A stretch of 42,683 nt of DNA from Acidimicrobiales bacterium (GTDB taxonomy: Bacteria > Actinomycetota > Acidimicrobiia > Acidimicrobiales > RAAP-2), in NCBI GenBank assembly GCA_025351385.1, contig JANXWA010000017.1, positions 1 through 42,683 on the forward strand, given 5' to 3'. Below, piece by piece: positions 14,640 to 23,964 of this stretch. The notes below the pieces were generated by a model that did no database searches, was not told the DNA's origin, and saw only the letters and a list, made by a program, of their open reading frames with translations. Each line of letters opens with the position of its first letter. Position 1 is the stretch's first letter. The position numbers and the translations under genes are program-made.

Positions 14640-16330
14640 AGTTGGTCCACGTACATGTAGAACTGACGTGAGAACTGGTAGTTGCCGACTCGCTTCGAGA
14701 CGAAGTCGAGCTGCTTGGGGTTGAATAACGGCACCCACGGCGCGTACTTCGACATCATCTGCTGGTCAATCTGACCCCAGAGGGCATTGGCGGCCGTGGG
14801 GTTGGTCAGCTCCAGCGTCTCGGCCGTGTTCATCTTCGCGTCGAGCGACTTGTTGCAGAACCCCGACATGTTGATGCTGTTGTCACTGGCGGGGTGGAAC
14901 TCCGAGCAGCTGAGCAGCACCTTCACGAAGTCCGACGCCGCCGGGTAGTCCTGGTACCACTGCGACAGGCTGATCTGCACCTTGTTCTTCGTGTTCTGGA
15001 TGTAGGTGAACTGGATGTTGGAGGACAACGGCTTCACAGTCGCCTTGTAGCCAATCGAGTTGAGGACGCTCTGGACGTACTGGCCGACGGCGGAATTGAC
15101 GGAGTCGTTGATCACGACGATCGCGACCGCGTCACCCTTGGTCCCCGACGCTGCCACGAGGGCCTTGGCCTTGGCGAGGTCCGGACCGTTGTACGTCGAG
15201 CCACTCCCCTTGTTGTAGGCGCAGTACGGCACGTGACCGGGAAAGCCCGGCGGCAGGATCGTACAGGTGGGATCGGCGAGCAGCTTGCCCCCGAAGAGCT
15301 TGATCGCCGCATTCTTGTCGATGGCGTAGTTCAGGGCCTGGCGGGCCTTCAAGTTGTTGAAGGGTGCGATGTTCACGTTCATTGGCAGGTACCAGTTGGC
15401 AGTCAACGAGTGGACGTGAAGCTGTTTGGCGTAGGTCGTCGAGAGCGCCTGGAGACGGTCCGATGGCAGCGGGTCGTAGACCCAGTCGCCCTGGCCGTTC
15501 TGGACCGCGGTGACCTCAGACTCGACGGTCGCCCCGAAGTTCATGTCGATCTCGTTGGGGTAGCCCTGGGGCTGGGCGGCCGCGGACCAGACCTTGAAGT
15601 ACGGATTGCGTACCATCACGATCCCCGTGCTGGAGTTGTACGACTTGAACTTGTAGGCGCCCGTCCCGGGGATCGGTACCGAACCGGCGTCCTTCGTGGG
15701 CGCCGTCGACGGGAGGATCGAGCCGAACGGCACGGCCAGTTGGTCGAGGAATTCGGCGTCCGGAGTGATCAGGTTGATTGTCACGGTGTTCGTCGCGGCG
15801 TTCACCACGACGCCTCCATTGAGGGTGCACGTCGCCGGGGTCGTTACGCACGCCGGACCACCGACGATCACGTTGTACCAACTGCCCGAATTGGGGTTCG
15901 AGACCTTGAAGATCCGCTGAAGCGACGATCGAACGTCATTGACGGTCACCGGCGCGCCGTTGGAGAACTTGATCCCCTTGCGCAGGACGAAGGTGTAGGT
16001 CTTGCCGCCGTTGGTCACCTTGGGCATCGCCACGGCGAGGTCGGGCACGACCTGGAATGACGCGGCGTCACTGACCTTCTGGAAACTGACGAGGCCGTCG
16101 TAGGTGGCTTGATACAGCTGCCAGTACTGAAGCGTGTAGTTCACCTGCGGGTCCAACGTGCCACTGCCCTGGGTCGCCAGTAGCTTGAGCGTTCCCCCGG
16201 CGTGAGCGGACTGATACGAGGTGCTCGCACCGGCCGGCGATCCCGGCGCGACGGCGACGACACCGAGGATGCTCATCGCGAGGGCGGCCAATGGCACGCC
16301 AATCCGCCTGGTCAATTGATTACGCAACAT
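14627..16330 (-). CDS. dppA: ABC transporter substrate-binding protein, family 5 (peptide)
   Basis: Extracytoplasmic solute-binding protein of 567 residues, the normal size for family 5. An N-terminal signal peptide (residues 1 to about 35: basic MLRNQLTRR, hydrophobic core, APGSPAGA) appears to end in an AxA-type site. No lipobox Cys is present, which is unusual because most Gram-positive family 5 binding proteins are lipoproteins. Family blocks include GTLKLLATQGSGTLDPQ, YTFVLRKGIKFSNGAPVTVNDVRSS (split here between adjacent motifs) and ARQALNYAIDKNAAIK. A GGGGAG precedes the ATG. It lies 53 bases after the proline iminopeptidase in one operon. Confidence 0.92.
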   Translation of the reverse strand: MLRNQLTRRIGVPLAALAMSILGVVAVAPGSPAGASTSYQSAHAGGTLKLLATQGSGTLDPQVNYTLQYWQLYQATYDGLVSFQKVSDAASFQVVPDLAVAMPKVTNGGKTYTFVLRKGIKFSNGAPVTVNDVRSSLQRIFKVSNPNSGSWYNVIVGGPACVTTPATCTLNGGVVVNAATNTVTINLITPDAEFLDQLAVPFGSILPSTAPTKDAGSVPIPGTGAYKFKSYNSSTGIVMVRNPYFKVWSAAAQPQGYPNEIDMNFGATVESEVTAVQNGQGDWVYDPLPSDRLQALSTTYAKQLHVHSLTANWYLPMNVNIAPFNNLKARQALNYAIDKNAAIKLFGGKLLADPTCTILPPGFPGHVPYCAYNKGSGSTYNGPDLAKAKALVAASGTKGDAVAIVVINDSVNSAVGQYVQSVLNSIGYKATVKPLSSNIQFTYIQNTKNKVQISLSQWYQDYPAASDFVKVLLSCSEFHPASDNSINMSGFCNKSLDAKMNTAETLELTNPTAANALWGQIDQQMMSKYAPWVPLFNPKQLDFVSKRVGNYQFSRQFYMYVDQLWVK

Positions 16331-16383
16331 CTAGCTCTCCCCTATTAGTCACTTCCGGAAATGTCTTCCTTGCTACTACAAAC

Positions 16384-17286
16384 TCAAGCGTCATGTTCAG
16401 CCAGGAACCCTTCGACCACCCGGAAGTAGTGTTCGGGCTCTTCGACGAACGGCATATGGCTGGAGTTCTCGAAGATCTCCCAGCGGACGTCGGGAATCGC
16501 GTCGAAGAATGGCTGGACCGTCGCCGGGGTCGCCTCGTCGAACCGTCCCGAGCAGAGCAACGTGGGCGCGGTGATCAGGTGCACCCGGTCGACCACGGTC
16601 CAGTCGCGCAGTGTTCCGATGCAGAAGAACTCGTTGGGACCGTTCATCACGTTGTAGACGTGAGCGTCCCGGTCCATGTAGTGCTCGGTCGCGAGCACCT
16701 CGGGGGGATTCGGCACGACCCGGCAGACGTGTTCGTCGTAGTAGACCTTCTGGGCGGCCAAGTACTCCGGGTCCTGGTACGTGCCGTCGGCTTCGTGACG
16801 GCGTAGGGCGTCGTCGACCTCCCGGGGCAATTGTGAACGTAGGATCTCGGCCTCACTGGCCCACAACGCCATTGAGGCGGGAGAGTTGCTGAGTACCAGT
16901 GCCTTCAGTCCAGCGGGGCGTCGGATTCCGTGCTCCGCCCCGAGCATCCCGCCCCACGACTGGCCGAGCAAAAAGTAGCGATCCTTTATGTCGAGCGTCG
17001 CCAAGAGGTGGTCCAGCTCGGCGAGGAAGAGATCGACCGTCCAGAAGTCCTCACCTTGGTCGGGCAGCCGTGTCGACCGACCGTTGCCGAGCTGGTCGTA
17101 GTGGATGACGGGGCGCCCGGTCTCGGCGATCTTCACCATCGAGAGAACGTAGTCGTGAGTGCAACCCGGTCCACCGTGGGCCACGACCAACGGGGTCTTC
17201 GGCGACGAAAGGTCGCCCGTGACCCGGTACCACGTCTCCCACTCGCCAAAGGGCGCGATCCCTTCGACCACGTTCGCTGGATTCAT
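16384..17286 (-). CDS. pip: Proline iminopeptidase (alpha/beta hydrolase, S33)
   Basis: A 300-residue cytoplasmic aminopeptidase predicted to release N-terminal proline from peptides. It has the family's HGGPG oxyanion motif (37-41), DQLGNGRS (64-71), the nucleophile elbow GQSWGG with Ser110, the acid in SGRFDEATP and the His in SSHMPFVEEP. There is no signal peptide. As the first gene of the run leading into dppA-C-B-D-F it links uptake of peptides to their hydrolysis. TACTGT lies exactly six bases before the ATG, a candidate leaderless promoter for the whole operon. Other S33 proline-specific peptidases or amidases share these motifs. Confidence 0.87.
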   Translation of the reverse strand: MNPANVVEGIAPFGEWETWYRVTGDLSSPKTPLVVAHGGPGCTHDYVLSMVKIAETGRPVIHYDQLGNGRSTRLPDQGEDFWTVDLFLAELDHLLATLDIKDRYFLLGQSWGGMLGAEHGIRRPAGLKALVLSNSPASMALWASEAEILRSQLPREVDDALRRHEADGTYQDPEYLAAQKVYYDEHVCRVVPNPPEVLATEHYMDRDAHVYNVMNGPNEFFCIGTLRDWTVVDRVHLITAPTLLCSGRFDEATPATVQPFFDAIPDVRWEIFENSSHMPFVEEPEHYFRVVEGFLAEHDA

Positions 17287-17292
17287 GGCTCG

Positions 17293-17298
17293 ACAGTA
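17293..17298 (-). promoter_or_regulatory. Candidate -10 element of the leaderless pip-dpp operon
   Basis: TACTGT, then CGAGCC, then the ATG at 17286. No ribosome-binding site is visible. Confidence 0.55.
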
Positions 17299-17480
17299 GA
17301 TGAACCCTTTGACCGGCGCAAACAGTTAATGCAATCTCAACGCGTCCAGCGACTGGAATTCGCACGATGTCGACCGTCGATCGACGCGGTGCCGTGACGC
17401 CGAATCCGGTCCCAGCACCCTCGATATGACGTCACGAAGAGGTCAATCCGTTGAGCGGGCGACTGCGGGTCCGTAGAACA

Positions 17481-17516
17481 ACGAGTCCCCGGTGACCATG
17501 GTCACCGGGGACTCGT
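17481..17516. terminator. 36-bp perfect palindrome, transcription terminator
   Basis: Sixteen-base arms (ACGAGTCCCCGGTGAC and its complement) around a CATG centre, with no mismatch. It lies 14 bases past the stop of the minus-strand small exported protein gene (17530-17814) and 183 bases before the ATG of pip, so it probably ends the former and insulates the peptide operon. There is no T-tract. Confidence 0.75.
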
Positions 17517-17529
17517 CGAGCCGGGAGGA

Positions 17530-17814
17530 TCAGTTGTCGTAGTGGGTGGTACTTCCCGACGACGAGTACGAGTCGTCGACGTAACTCGGCGACGGGAGCA
17601 TGTGCAGGACGATCGGCGTGGACGAGGACGTCGCCGTCGTCGTGGCCGCCGTCGTCGGCACCGTCGCGGCGACCGTTGTCGTGGTCTTGGCCGTGGTCGA
17701 CGCCGCCGTGATCGCGGTGGGAGCCGCGGTCATCAGTACGGCGCCGGTGCCCAGTCCTATGGTCAACGCTCCCGTCACCGCCCATGAGAGCAGTCCGCAA
17801 GTCTTGCGCCTCAT
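17530..17814 (-). CDS. Small exported Thr/Ala-rich protein, 94 aa
   Basis: Unknown family. The N-terminus (MRRKTCG plus a hydrophobic core to about residue 35) is a signal peptide or anchor. Residues 38-70 are a low-complexity Thr/Ala/Ser stretch that could be extended or O-mannosylated, an idea supported only by the mannosyltransferases elsewhere in the window. The tail is Ser/Tyr/Asp-rich (SPSYVDDSYSSSGSTTHYDN). The AAGGAGG four bases before the ATG and the strong terminator after the stop make it a convincing single-gene unit. Confidence 0.75.
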   Translation of the reverse strand: MRRKTCGLLSWAVTGALTIGLGTGAVLMTAAPTAITAASTTAKTTTTVAATVPTTAATTTATSSSTPIVLHMLPSPSYVDDSYSSSGSTTHYDN

Positions 17815-17937
17815 AATGCCTCCTTGTTCGTTTGGTTCTAGAACGATTGTCTCAGGCGCTCCTAATAGGCCTTTAAGACTGAAATGAATCTTGCCTAGTA
17901 ATTGATTCCAGACCCTTGGGGTAGCCTCGAGTGCTCT

Positions 17938-19020
17938 ATGGGTCTCTCAATCGGTATCGTCGGGCTGCCCAACGTCGGCAAGTCAACGGTGTTCAACGCT
18001 CTGACGAACAACAACGTCCTGGCGGCCAACTACCCGTTCGCCACTATCGAGCCCAACGTCGGCGTGGTCGCGGTCCCCGACGATCGCCTCGCCCAGCTCG
18101 CCCAGGTCTTCGGCTCCGAGAGGATCCTGCCGGCGACCGTGACCTTCGTCGACATCGCCGGCATCGTGAAGGGCGCCTCGGAGGGTGAAGGGCTGGGCAA
18201 CCAGTTCCTGGCAGCGATCCGCGAGTGCGACGCCATATGCGAGGTCGTGCGCGTCTTCGAGGACGACGACGTGATCCACGTCGATGGCCGCATCGACCCT
18301 TCGAGCGACGTGGCGACGATCGAGACCGAACTGATCCTCGCCGACCTCCAGACGGTGGAGAAGGTACTGACCCGCCTCGAGCGCGAGGCCAAGCGCGGGG
18401 GCGGCGACGCGACGACGCGGCTGGCCGAGATGAAGAAGGTCCAGGCCGCCCTCGATAGCGGGATCGTGATCTCCAAGTTCGGCAAGGAGCTCGACCGTGC
18501 CGTGCTCGTCGAACTGCACCTGCTGACCGACAAGCCGTTCATCTACGTCTTCAACGTCGACGAGGCAACCCTCGCGGATCACGGCCGTCAAGAGGAACTG
18601 ACCGCGTCGGTCGCCCCCTCGCCGAGCGTGATCCTCTGCGCGAAGGTCGAGGCCGAGCTAGCCGGGCTCGAGGAGCACGAGGCCCTCGAACTCCTGCAGT
18701 CCTACGGCCAGGAGCAGTCCGGACTCGCTCTGCTCTCACGGGTCGGTTTCGCGACCCTCGGGCTGCAGACCTTCCTGACGGCCGGGCCCAAGGAGACGCG
18801 GGCCTGGACGATCCACCGTGGCGCCACGGCGCCCGAGGCCGCGGGCGAGATCCACACCGACTTCCAGAAGCACTTCATCAAGGCCGAGGTGGTCGCCTTC
18901 GAGGACCTGATGGCGGCCGGCACCATGGTCGGAGTGCGCGCGGCGGGCAAGGCCCGCATCGAGGGCAAGGAGTACGTGATGCGCGACGGTGACGTGGTGG
19001 AGTTCCGAGTCAACGCTTAG
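17938..19020 (+). CDS. ychF: Redox-regulated ATPase YchF (Obg/HflX GTPase superfamily)
   Basis: A 360-residue P-loop protein that, unlike most Obg relatives, prefers ATP and associates with ribosomes. G1 is GLPNVGKST (9-17), G3 is in [19 protein letters not shown], and the G4 position reads NVDE, the YchF variant of NKxD that explains ATP use. A coiled-coil insertion ([20 protein letters not shown]) and a C-terminal TGS domain ([14 protein letters not shown] onward) complete the usual order. The ATG at 17938 matches the conserved [12 protein letters not shown]; no ribosome-binding site is visible, and TAGCCT ends ten bases upstream, so leaderless or near-leaderless translation is possible. 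Confidence 0.96.
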   Translation: MGLSIGIVGLPNVGKSTVFNALTNNNVLAANYPFATIEPNVGVVAVPDDRLAQLAQVFGSERILPATVTFVDIAGIVKGASEGEGLGNQFLAAIRECDAICEVVRVFEDDDVIHVDGRIDPSSDVATIETELILADLQTVEKVLTRLEREAKRGGGDATTRLAEMKKVQAALDSGIVISKFGKELDRAVLVELHLLTDKPFIYVFNVDEATLADHGRQEELTASVAPSPSVILCAKVEAELAGLEEHEALELLQSYGQEQSGLALLSRVGFATLGLQTFLTAGPKETRAWTIHRGATAPEAAGEIHTDFQKHFIKAEVVAFEDLMAAGTMVGVRAAGKARIEGKEYVMRDGDVVEFRVNA

Positions 19021-19024
19021 GCGG

Positions 19025-19030
19025 TATCAT
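19025..19030 (+). promoter_or_regulatory. Candidate -10 element of ahcY
   Basis: TATCAT in the ychF-ahcY gap would give a leader of about 50 bases. The -35 is poor (TTCCGA at 16-base spacing), so this is tentative. Confidence 0.3.
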
Positions 19031-19088
19031 CGGGTTGGGCGTGAGCGGCAGAGGTCGGCGCCTGGAAATCACTATCTCTAGGAGAACC

Positions 19089-20534
19089 ATGACCTCTGAC
19101 ACCTTCGATTACAAGGTTGCTGACCTTTCCCTCGCCGACTTCGGTCGCGCCGAGATCACCCTCGCCGAGCACGAGATGCCCGGCCTCATGGCAATGCGCG
19201 CCGAGTTCGGCGGGTCCAAGCCTCTCACGGGCGCGCGCATCTCGGGCTCGTTGCACATGACCATCCAGACCGCTGTCCTGATCGAGACCCTCGTCGCTCT
19301 CGGGGCCGACGTCCGTTGGGTCAGTTGCAACATCTTCTCGACTCAGGACCACGCCGCCGCGGCCATTGTCGTAGGTCCGAACGGGACGACCGAGCATCCG
19401 CAGGGGGTCCCGGTCTTCGCGTGGAAGGGTGAGTCACTCGAGGAGTACTGGTGGTGCACCGAACAGCTGCTGCGCTGGCCGGGGCAGGCCGGGCCCACGA
19501 TGATCCTCGACGACGGCGGCGACGCGACGCTGTTCGTCCACAAGGGGCTTGAGTTCGAGCGGGCCGGCTTCGTGCCGGCGCCCGAGTCGGCCGACACCGA
19601 GGAGTACCGCGTCATCCTCGGGGTGCTCGACCGGATCGTCAAGAGCGGCGAGAGGATCTTCGATCCGATGGCGAAGGGGATCGTCGGCGTGTCCGAGGAG
19701 ACCACCACCGGCGTCCATCGCCTCTACGAGATGGCCCGCGACGAGACGCTGCTCTTCCCCGCCATCAACGTGAACGACGCGGTCACGAAGTCCAAGTTCG
19801 ACAACAAGTACGGCTGTCGCCACTCGCTCATCGACGGCATCAACCGCGCCACCGACACCCTGATCGGCGGCAAGGTCGTCGTGGTGTGCGGCTACGGCGA
19901 CGTCGGCAAGGGATCGGCCGAGTCACTGCGCGGCCAGGGTGCCCGTGTGATCATCACCGAGATCGACCCGATCTGTGCGCTGCAGGCGGCGATGGACGGC
20001 TTCCAGGTGACAACCCTCGAAGAGGCCATCCCCTACGCCGACATCGTCATCACGGCGACCGGCAACCGGGACATCGTCACCGTGGCGCACATGCAGATGA
20101 TGAAGCACCAGGCGATCCTCGGCAACATCGGGCACTTCGATAACGAGATCGACATCGCGGGCCTCGCGGGGCTGCCCGGGGTGCGACGCGAGAACATCAA
20201 GCCCCAGGTCGACAAGTGGATCCTGCCCAGTGGGCGCACCATCATCCTGCTCTCCGAGGGCCGCCTGTTGAATCTCGGCAACGCCACCGGCCACCCGAGC
20301 TTCGTCATGAGCAACTCGTTCACCAACCAGACCATGGCCCAGATCGAGCTCTACGAGAACAACGCCCACTACGAGAAGAAGGTCTACGTGCTGCCCAAGC
20401 ACCTCGACGAGAAGGTGGCTCGCCTGCACCTCGACGCGCTCGGGGTGAAGCTCACCGAACTCTCGAAGCAACAGGCCGACTACATCGGCGTGTCGGTCGA
20501 GGGACCGTTCAAGCCCGACTCCTACCGCTACTAG
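19089..20534 (+). CDS. ahcY: Adenosylhomocysteinase (S-adenosylhomocysteine hydrolase)
   Basis: Cleaves S-adenosylhomocysteine to adenosine and homocysteine, clearing the product inhibitor of methyltransferases. The 481-residue product carries the NAD-binding [21 protein letters not shown], the substrate-domain [19 protein letters not shown] (an overlapping pair of motifs) and the conserved C-terminal KPDSYRY that reaches the neighbouring subunit's cofactor. The start at 19089 follows AGGAG. It is 68 bases after ychF and is followed by a strong terminator. No SAH riboswitch was recognised upstream. Confidence 0.97.
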   Translation: MTSDTFDYKVADLSLADFGRAEITLAEHEMPGLMAMRAEFGGSKPLTGARISGSLHMTIQTAVLIETLVALGADVRWVSCNIFSTQDHAAAAIVVGPNGTTEHPQGVPVFAWKGESLEEYWWCTEQLLRWPGQAGPTMILDDGGDATLFVHKGLEFERAGFVPAPESADTEEYRVILGVLDRIVKSGERIFDPMAKGIVGVSEETTTGVHRLYEMARDETLLFPAINVNDAVTKSKFDNKYGCRHSLIDGINRATDTLIGGKVVVVCGYGDVGKGSAESLRGQGARVIITEIDPICALQAAMDGFQVTTLEEAIPYADIVITATGNRDIVTVAHMQMMKHQAILGNIGHFDNEIDIAGLAGLPGVRRENIKPQVDKWILPSGRTIILLSEGRLLNLGNATGHPSFVMSNSFTNQTMAQIELYENNAHYEKKVYVLPKHLDEKVARLHLDALGVKLTELSKQQADYIGVSVEGPFKPDSYRY

Positions 20535-20539
20535 TTACT

Positions 20540-20587
20540 CCACACGCACGAGACCCGGGACAGTCGTCCCGGTTCTCGTGCGTGTGG
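20540..20587. terminator. Bidirectional terminator between ahcY and the PIG-L gene
   Basis: A stem of 21 bases per arm with one mismatch (CCACACGCACGAGACC pairing with its near-complement) around a six-base loop. It sits five bases after the ahcY stop and 19 before the end of the convergent PIG-L gene, so it can serve both strands. Confidence 0.85.
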
Positions 20588-20606
20588 CCGGGTAGTCGCC
20601 CCGGGC

Positions 20607-21467
20607 CTAGCGGTAGCCAGAGAAGATGTCCTCGACGCAACCGGCGATGTCCATGGGATTGGTGACGCGCACGAACCACTCGGTGCGCATGGTCTCGATG
20701 AACTGCTCGCGACCCATCTTCATCCAGAACGAGTCGGCGATCTGAGACTCGTGGGCCTCGAGGGCGTCAAACTTGGCCCCGTTGACCTCGCTGATGTCAA
20801 TGACGGCGTCGATCTGATCATCGGGGGTGCCCAACTCGATCTGTTCCTCGTCGGGGTCGCGTACCTCGGGAGCGCGCACGATGCCCCTGGCGGCGTCGGC
20901 CTCGGCCTTCTCACGATCCTCCTGCTCCCAGCGCAGGCGCCAGATTGCCATGATCGAGTTGGGGATCGCGTTGAAGTACAGCGTCGGCTCGTAGTCGATC
21001 AACTCGAGGGCGGCCAGGGTGACGCGGTGGGCCTGGATGTGGTCGGGATGGCCGTAGAAGCCGTAGGCGTTGTAAGTCATGATGACCTGCGGGCGCTCCT
21101 CCATCAGTACTGCGGCGAGCTTGCCGGCAGCGACCGCGACCGACGTCGACCAGAACGACTCGGGGTCGTCGTTCTGGGGCCAGCCCTTCATCCCCGAGTC
21201 GCGGTAGCCCAGACGGACCAGCCGGCTGATACCGAGGATCTTCACGGCGTTGTCCAGCTCGACGGCACGGATCTTGGCCACCTCGTCGCCGTCGTGGTGG
21301 TCGGCGTCGGGCTTCGCACCATCGGCCGCGTCGCCGCACTCGCCGTTGGTGCAGCACACGAGCACCGTGCGCACGCCCTGGTCGGCGAGGAGCCGGTAGA
21401 GGCCCCCCGACGAGCTCGCTTCGTCGTCGGGGTGCGCGTGTACCGCCAGGAAGGTCAGTTGCTCCAT
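20607..21467 (-). CDS. PIG-L/LmbE-family deacetylase, second copy
   Basis: A zinc-dependent N-acyl deacetylase of the MshB/Mca/PIG-L superfamily, 286 residues. The metal site is made by AHPDDE near residue 12 and GHPDH near residue 145 (YGFYGHPDHIQAHR). A CTNGECGD loop and DSGMKGWPQNDDPESFW follow the family pattern. The N-terminal ATG at 21467 overlaps the TGA of the upstream paralogue (TGATG), with GGAGG ahead, so both are co-translated. In actinobacteria such enzymes act on mycothiol precursors or conjugates, but related members serve other pathways, so the substrate is left open. Confidence 0.85.
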   Translation of the reverse strand: MEQLTFLAVHAHPDDEASSSGGLYRLLADQGVRTVLVCCTNGECGDAADGAKPDADHHDGDEVAKIRAVELDNAVKILGISRLVRLGYRDSGMKGWPQNDDPESFWSTSVAVAAGKLAAVLMEERPQVIMTYNAYGFYGHPDHIQAHRVTLAALELIDYEPTLYFNAIPNSIMAIWRLRWEQEDREKAEADAARGIVRAPEVRDPDEEQIELGTPDDQIDAVIDISEVNGAKFDALEAHESQIADSFWMKMGREQFIETMRTEWFVRVTNPMDIAGCVEDIFSGYR

Positions 21468-22276
21468 CAGATACCTCCAAAGAGATCGGTCTCGTCGCCG
21501 GAGGCCGGCGACCGACTCCACGCGCGCTGGTAGTACTCAGTGCCGAACAGCAGTTCGAACAGCTCCTCGTTCATCCGCACGAGGTCGCCGTTGTCGACCT
21601 GGGAGGCGTGGGTCGCCATTGCGGCTTGCTTCCGCTTGGCGTAGGCGCGCACGTCAATGGTCGCCGCGACGAGGTCGTCGGGCACGTTCAGCCCGGCGTC
21701 GAGCACCCAGGCCGGCAGGAAGACGCCCATTGCCTTGGCGCCGTCGACGAACTCCGTGAGAACCCGCGTCGGCACGACCGGGTAGTAGAGCCGCTCGGGC
21801 GTCGCCGCGAGGTCGATCGCGCGGCGCGTGACCCGGTTGGCCATGATGTGGTCGGGGTGGCCGTAGAAGCCGGTCTCGTCGTAGGTCACCACGACCGTCG
21901 CGTGCAGCTCGTCCAAGAGGGCCGCCAGCGTCCGGGCCGTGGCGTCGACGTCGATGTTCATGAAGGCGTTGGGGTTGGCGTTCTGAGGCCAGCCCACCAT
22001 GCCCGAGTCGTCGAAGCCCAAGGTGACGACCCGGCTGAAGCCGATCATCGCCGCAGCGCGCTGCAGTTCGCCGGCCCGCACGCTCCTGGTCACCTCGACG
22101 TCGTGGTGCGGGTCTGAACCGGCACGGGCCTCGTCGTCGAGGCCCAGCTGGCCGTTGGTGCAGGTAACGAGGACGACGCGGTAGCCGAGTTCGGCGTAGC
22201 GAGTCGAGATGCCGGCGGTGAAGAGCGATTCGTCGTCGGGGTGCGCGTGGACGCAGACGAGGGTCGGGAAAGCCAT
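21467..22276 (-). CDS. PIG-L/LmbE-family deacetylase, first copy
   Basis: A 269-residue paralogue of the next gene, sharing AHPDDES, CTNGQLG, the DSGMVGWPQNANP loop and GFYGHPDHIMANR. The zinc ligands (His and Asp of HPDD, His of HPDH) are all present. A tandem pair implies either a heteromer or division of labour between two N-acylated substrates. TAGTCT lies six bases before the ATG and overlaps the stop codon of the upstream transporter gene; there is no ribosome-binding site, so this gene looks leaderless with a promoter embedded in its neighbour's end. Confidence 0.85.
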   Translation of the reverse strand: MAFPTLVCVHAHPDDESLFTAGISTRYAELGYRVVLVTCTNGQLGLDDEARAGSDPHHDVEVTRSVRAGELQRAAAMIGFSRVVTLGFDDSGMVGWPQNANPNAFMNIDVDATARTLAALLDELHATVVVTYDETGFYGHPDHIMANRVTRRAIDLAATPERLYYPVVPTRVLTEFVDGAKAMGVFLPAWVLDAGLNVPDDLVAATIDVRAYAKRKQAAMATHASQVDNGDLVRMNEELFELLFGTEYYQRAWSRSPASGDETDLFGGI

Positions 22277-22282
22277 TTAGAG

Positions 22283-22288
22283 AGACTA
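22283..22288 (-). promoter_or_regulatory. Candidate -10 element of the PIG-L pair
   Basis: TAGTCT followed by CTCTAA and the ATG at 22276. Its first bases are the TAG stop of the NRAMP-like gene. Confidence 0.55.
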
Positions 22289-23902
22289 GGAGGTCGACAG
22301 TTGGACGATGCGCACGATCAGCAATGTACCGGCGACCAGCAGGTACGAGCCGACGGCGCGCAGCAGGACCCGACGCGCGAGCGACGTCGGCAGTGGCGCG
22401 AGCAGCGTGAGGCGCGGGGTCCGCCAGTCGCGCTTATCGATGTCGTACTCGACGCGCACGGCGGCCCGGCGCAGCCCGATCGGCAGACCGACGACCAGGC
22501 CGGCGATCGCCGCGACCGCGAGGACGCTCAGTAGGGCGACGACGTTCACCGAGGTGAAGAGGGTCGAGACCATCATGGTGATCGACAGCACCACCAGTAT
22601 CGTCACGATGATCGTGGCGACGACGTTCAGCCAGCGGCCGTTGACCCACGGCCCGAGGACCTCGCGGTCGTTGCAGAGCAGCAACACGAAGATCGTCGTG
22701 CTCGGCAGCATGAGCCCGCACATCGCCTGGACGGCCAAGGTGATCAGACCCAGGGGGGCGCCGGGCAGCAGCGTGACCGTGCCGGCGACGACGAGCAAGC
22801 CGGCAAAGGCTCCGTAAAAGCCCTTCGCGTCGCGCAACCGGGCGTTCAGCGTGTGGCGAGACCCGGCGAGGTCTCCCAGCGCGTACGTGCTCGCCAGTGT
22901 GACCGCGGCGGCGCCGATGACCGACGCGTTGAGCAGGAGGATCGCGAAGACCGTTCCCGAGCCGTGGCCCACGTAGTGCCCGAGGCCCTTCGCGACGCCG
23001 AGCGCGTTGGTGTACGCGTTCGTGCCACCGTGGCCGGCGAACCCCGCGGCGCAGGCGGCCATGAGCGCCGAGGCCCCCACGACGACGATGAACGAGCCCA
23101 GGATCGTGTCGATCCGTTCGTAGTTCAGCCAGCGCGGCGTGATCTTCTTGTCGACGATGTTGGACTGCTGAAAGTAGAGCTGCCAGGGCGCAACGGTCGT
23201 GCCGATGATCGAGATGATGAGCAGCACCGCGCTCGATGACGCCCCGCCACGAATGCCGGGCACGGTCGCGTGGACCAGGGCCGTCGTGTAGTGGGGCTTC
23301 GTGGCGAGCAGCAGGGGGACGATGAAGAGGTTGACGGCGACGAAGAGCATCATGAATCGCTCCCAGCGCTGGAACGACCCCGAGGCGGTCACCGCGAACA
23401 GCACGACCACCGCGATTGGCACCGAGATGTACGGACTGACGCCGAAGTACTCCATCGAGAGCGAGATGCCGATGAACTCGGTGATGATGATGAGGAAGTT
23501 CAGCAGCAGGATCGATCCGATCGACACGTTGCCCCAGTAGCGTCCGAAGCGCTCGCGGATGAGCCGTCCGTGCCCGACGCCCGTGACCGCGCCGAGCCGC
23601 GCCACCATCTCCTGGTTGATGATCAGCACCGGGATCAACAAGGGCAGGGTCCACAGGAGCGAGTAGCCGAAGTTCTGGCCGGCCTGGGCGTAGGTGGAGA
23701 CCCCACCGGCGTCGTTGTCGCCGACCATCACGATGAGGCCCGGTCCGATGATGGCGATGAGCGTCAAGAAACGGGCCCGTAGACCGCGGCGCCGACCGAC
23801 GTCGTGGGCCTTGATGGTGCCGAAGGCCCCGCTGATCTGCTGGTCCCTCAACGGGTCCTTGACTTGACTCTTAACTTGGTCCTTACGCTGCTCGCTCTGC
23901 AC
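22286..23902 (-). CDS. NRAMP-related divalent metal transporter with altered metal site
   Basis: An eleven- or twelve-span transporter of 538 residues with the NRAMP fold: GPGLIVMVGDNDAGGVSTYA in span 1 and GTTVAPWQLYFQQSNIVDKK in span 6. The canonical DPGN of span 1 reads D64-A-G-G67, keeping the Asp but losing the Asn ligand. The canonical MPH(N) of span 6 reads A238-P-W-Q, losing the Met that gives selectivity for Mn/Fe over Mg/Ca. These changes resemble NRAMP-related Mg2+ transporters, so Mg2+ is the favoured substrate by inference. The basic, soluble N-terminal 40 residues are longer than usual. The GTG start has a full AAAGGAGGT site. The neighbouring MgtE-like regulator supports the Mg2+ idea. 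Confidence 0.88.
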   Translation of the reverse strand: MQSEQRKDQVKSQVKDPLRDQQISGAFGTIKAHDVGRRRGLRARFLTLIAIIGPGLIVMVGDNDAGGVSTYAQAGQNFGYSLLWTLPLLIPVLIINQEMVARLGAVTGVGHGRLIRERFGRYWGNVSIGSILLLNFLIIITEFIGISLSMEYFGVSPYISVPIAVVVLFAVTASGSFQRWERFMMLFVAVNLFIVPLLLATKPHYTTALVHATVPGIRGGASSSAVLLIISIIGTTVAPWQLYFQQSNIVDKKITPRWLNYERIDTILGSFIVVVGASALMAACAAGFAGHGGTNAYTNALGVAKGLGHYVGHGSGTVFAILLLNASVIGAAAVTLASTYALGDLAGSRHTLNARLRDAKGFYGAFAGLLVVAGTVTLLPGAPLGLITLAVQAMCGLMLPSTTIFVLLLCNDREVLGPWVNGRWLNVVATIIVTILVVLSITMMVSTLFTSVNVVALLSVLAVAAIAGLVVGLPIGLRRAAVRVEYDIDKRDWRTPRLTLLAPLPTSLARRVLLRAVGSYLLVAGTLLIVRIVQLSTS

Positions 23903-23964
23903 GCTCCACCTCCTTTCGTCTCGTCGTGGTCGTTGGGCGAAACAACCACGGCGACACCGGAGGT

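Noticed and set aside
13578-14738. Longer dppC start at 14738
   Set aside because: The extra residues lie within the binding-protein gene and show no family similarity; the TTG at 14639 fits the gene boundary.
19021-19088. Possible SAH riboswitch upstream of ahcY
   Set aside because: The 68-base gap shows no conserved SAH riboswitch core or paired stems that I could recognise.
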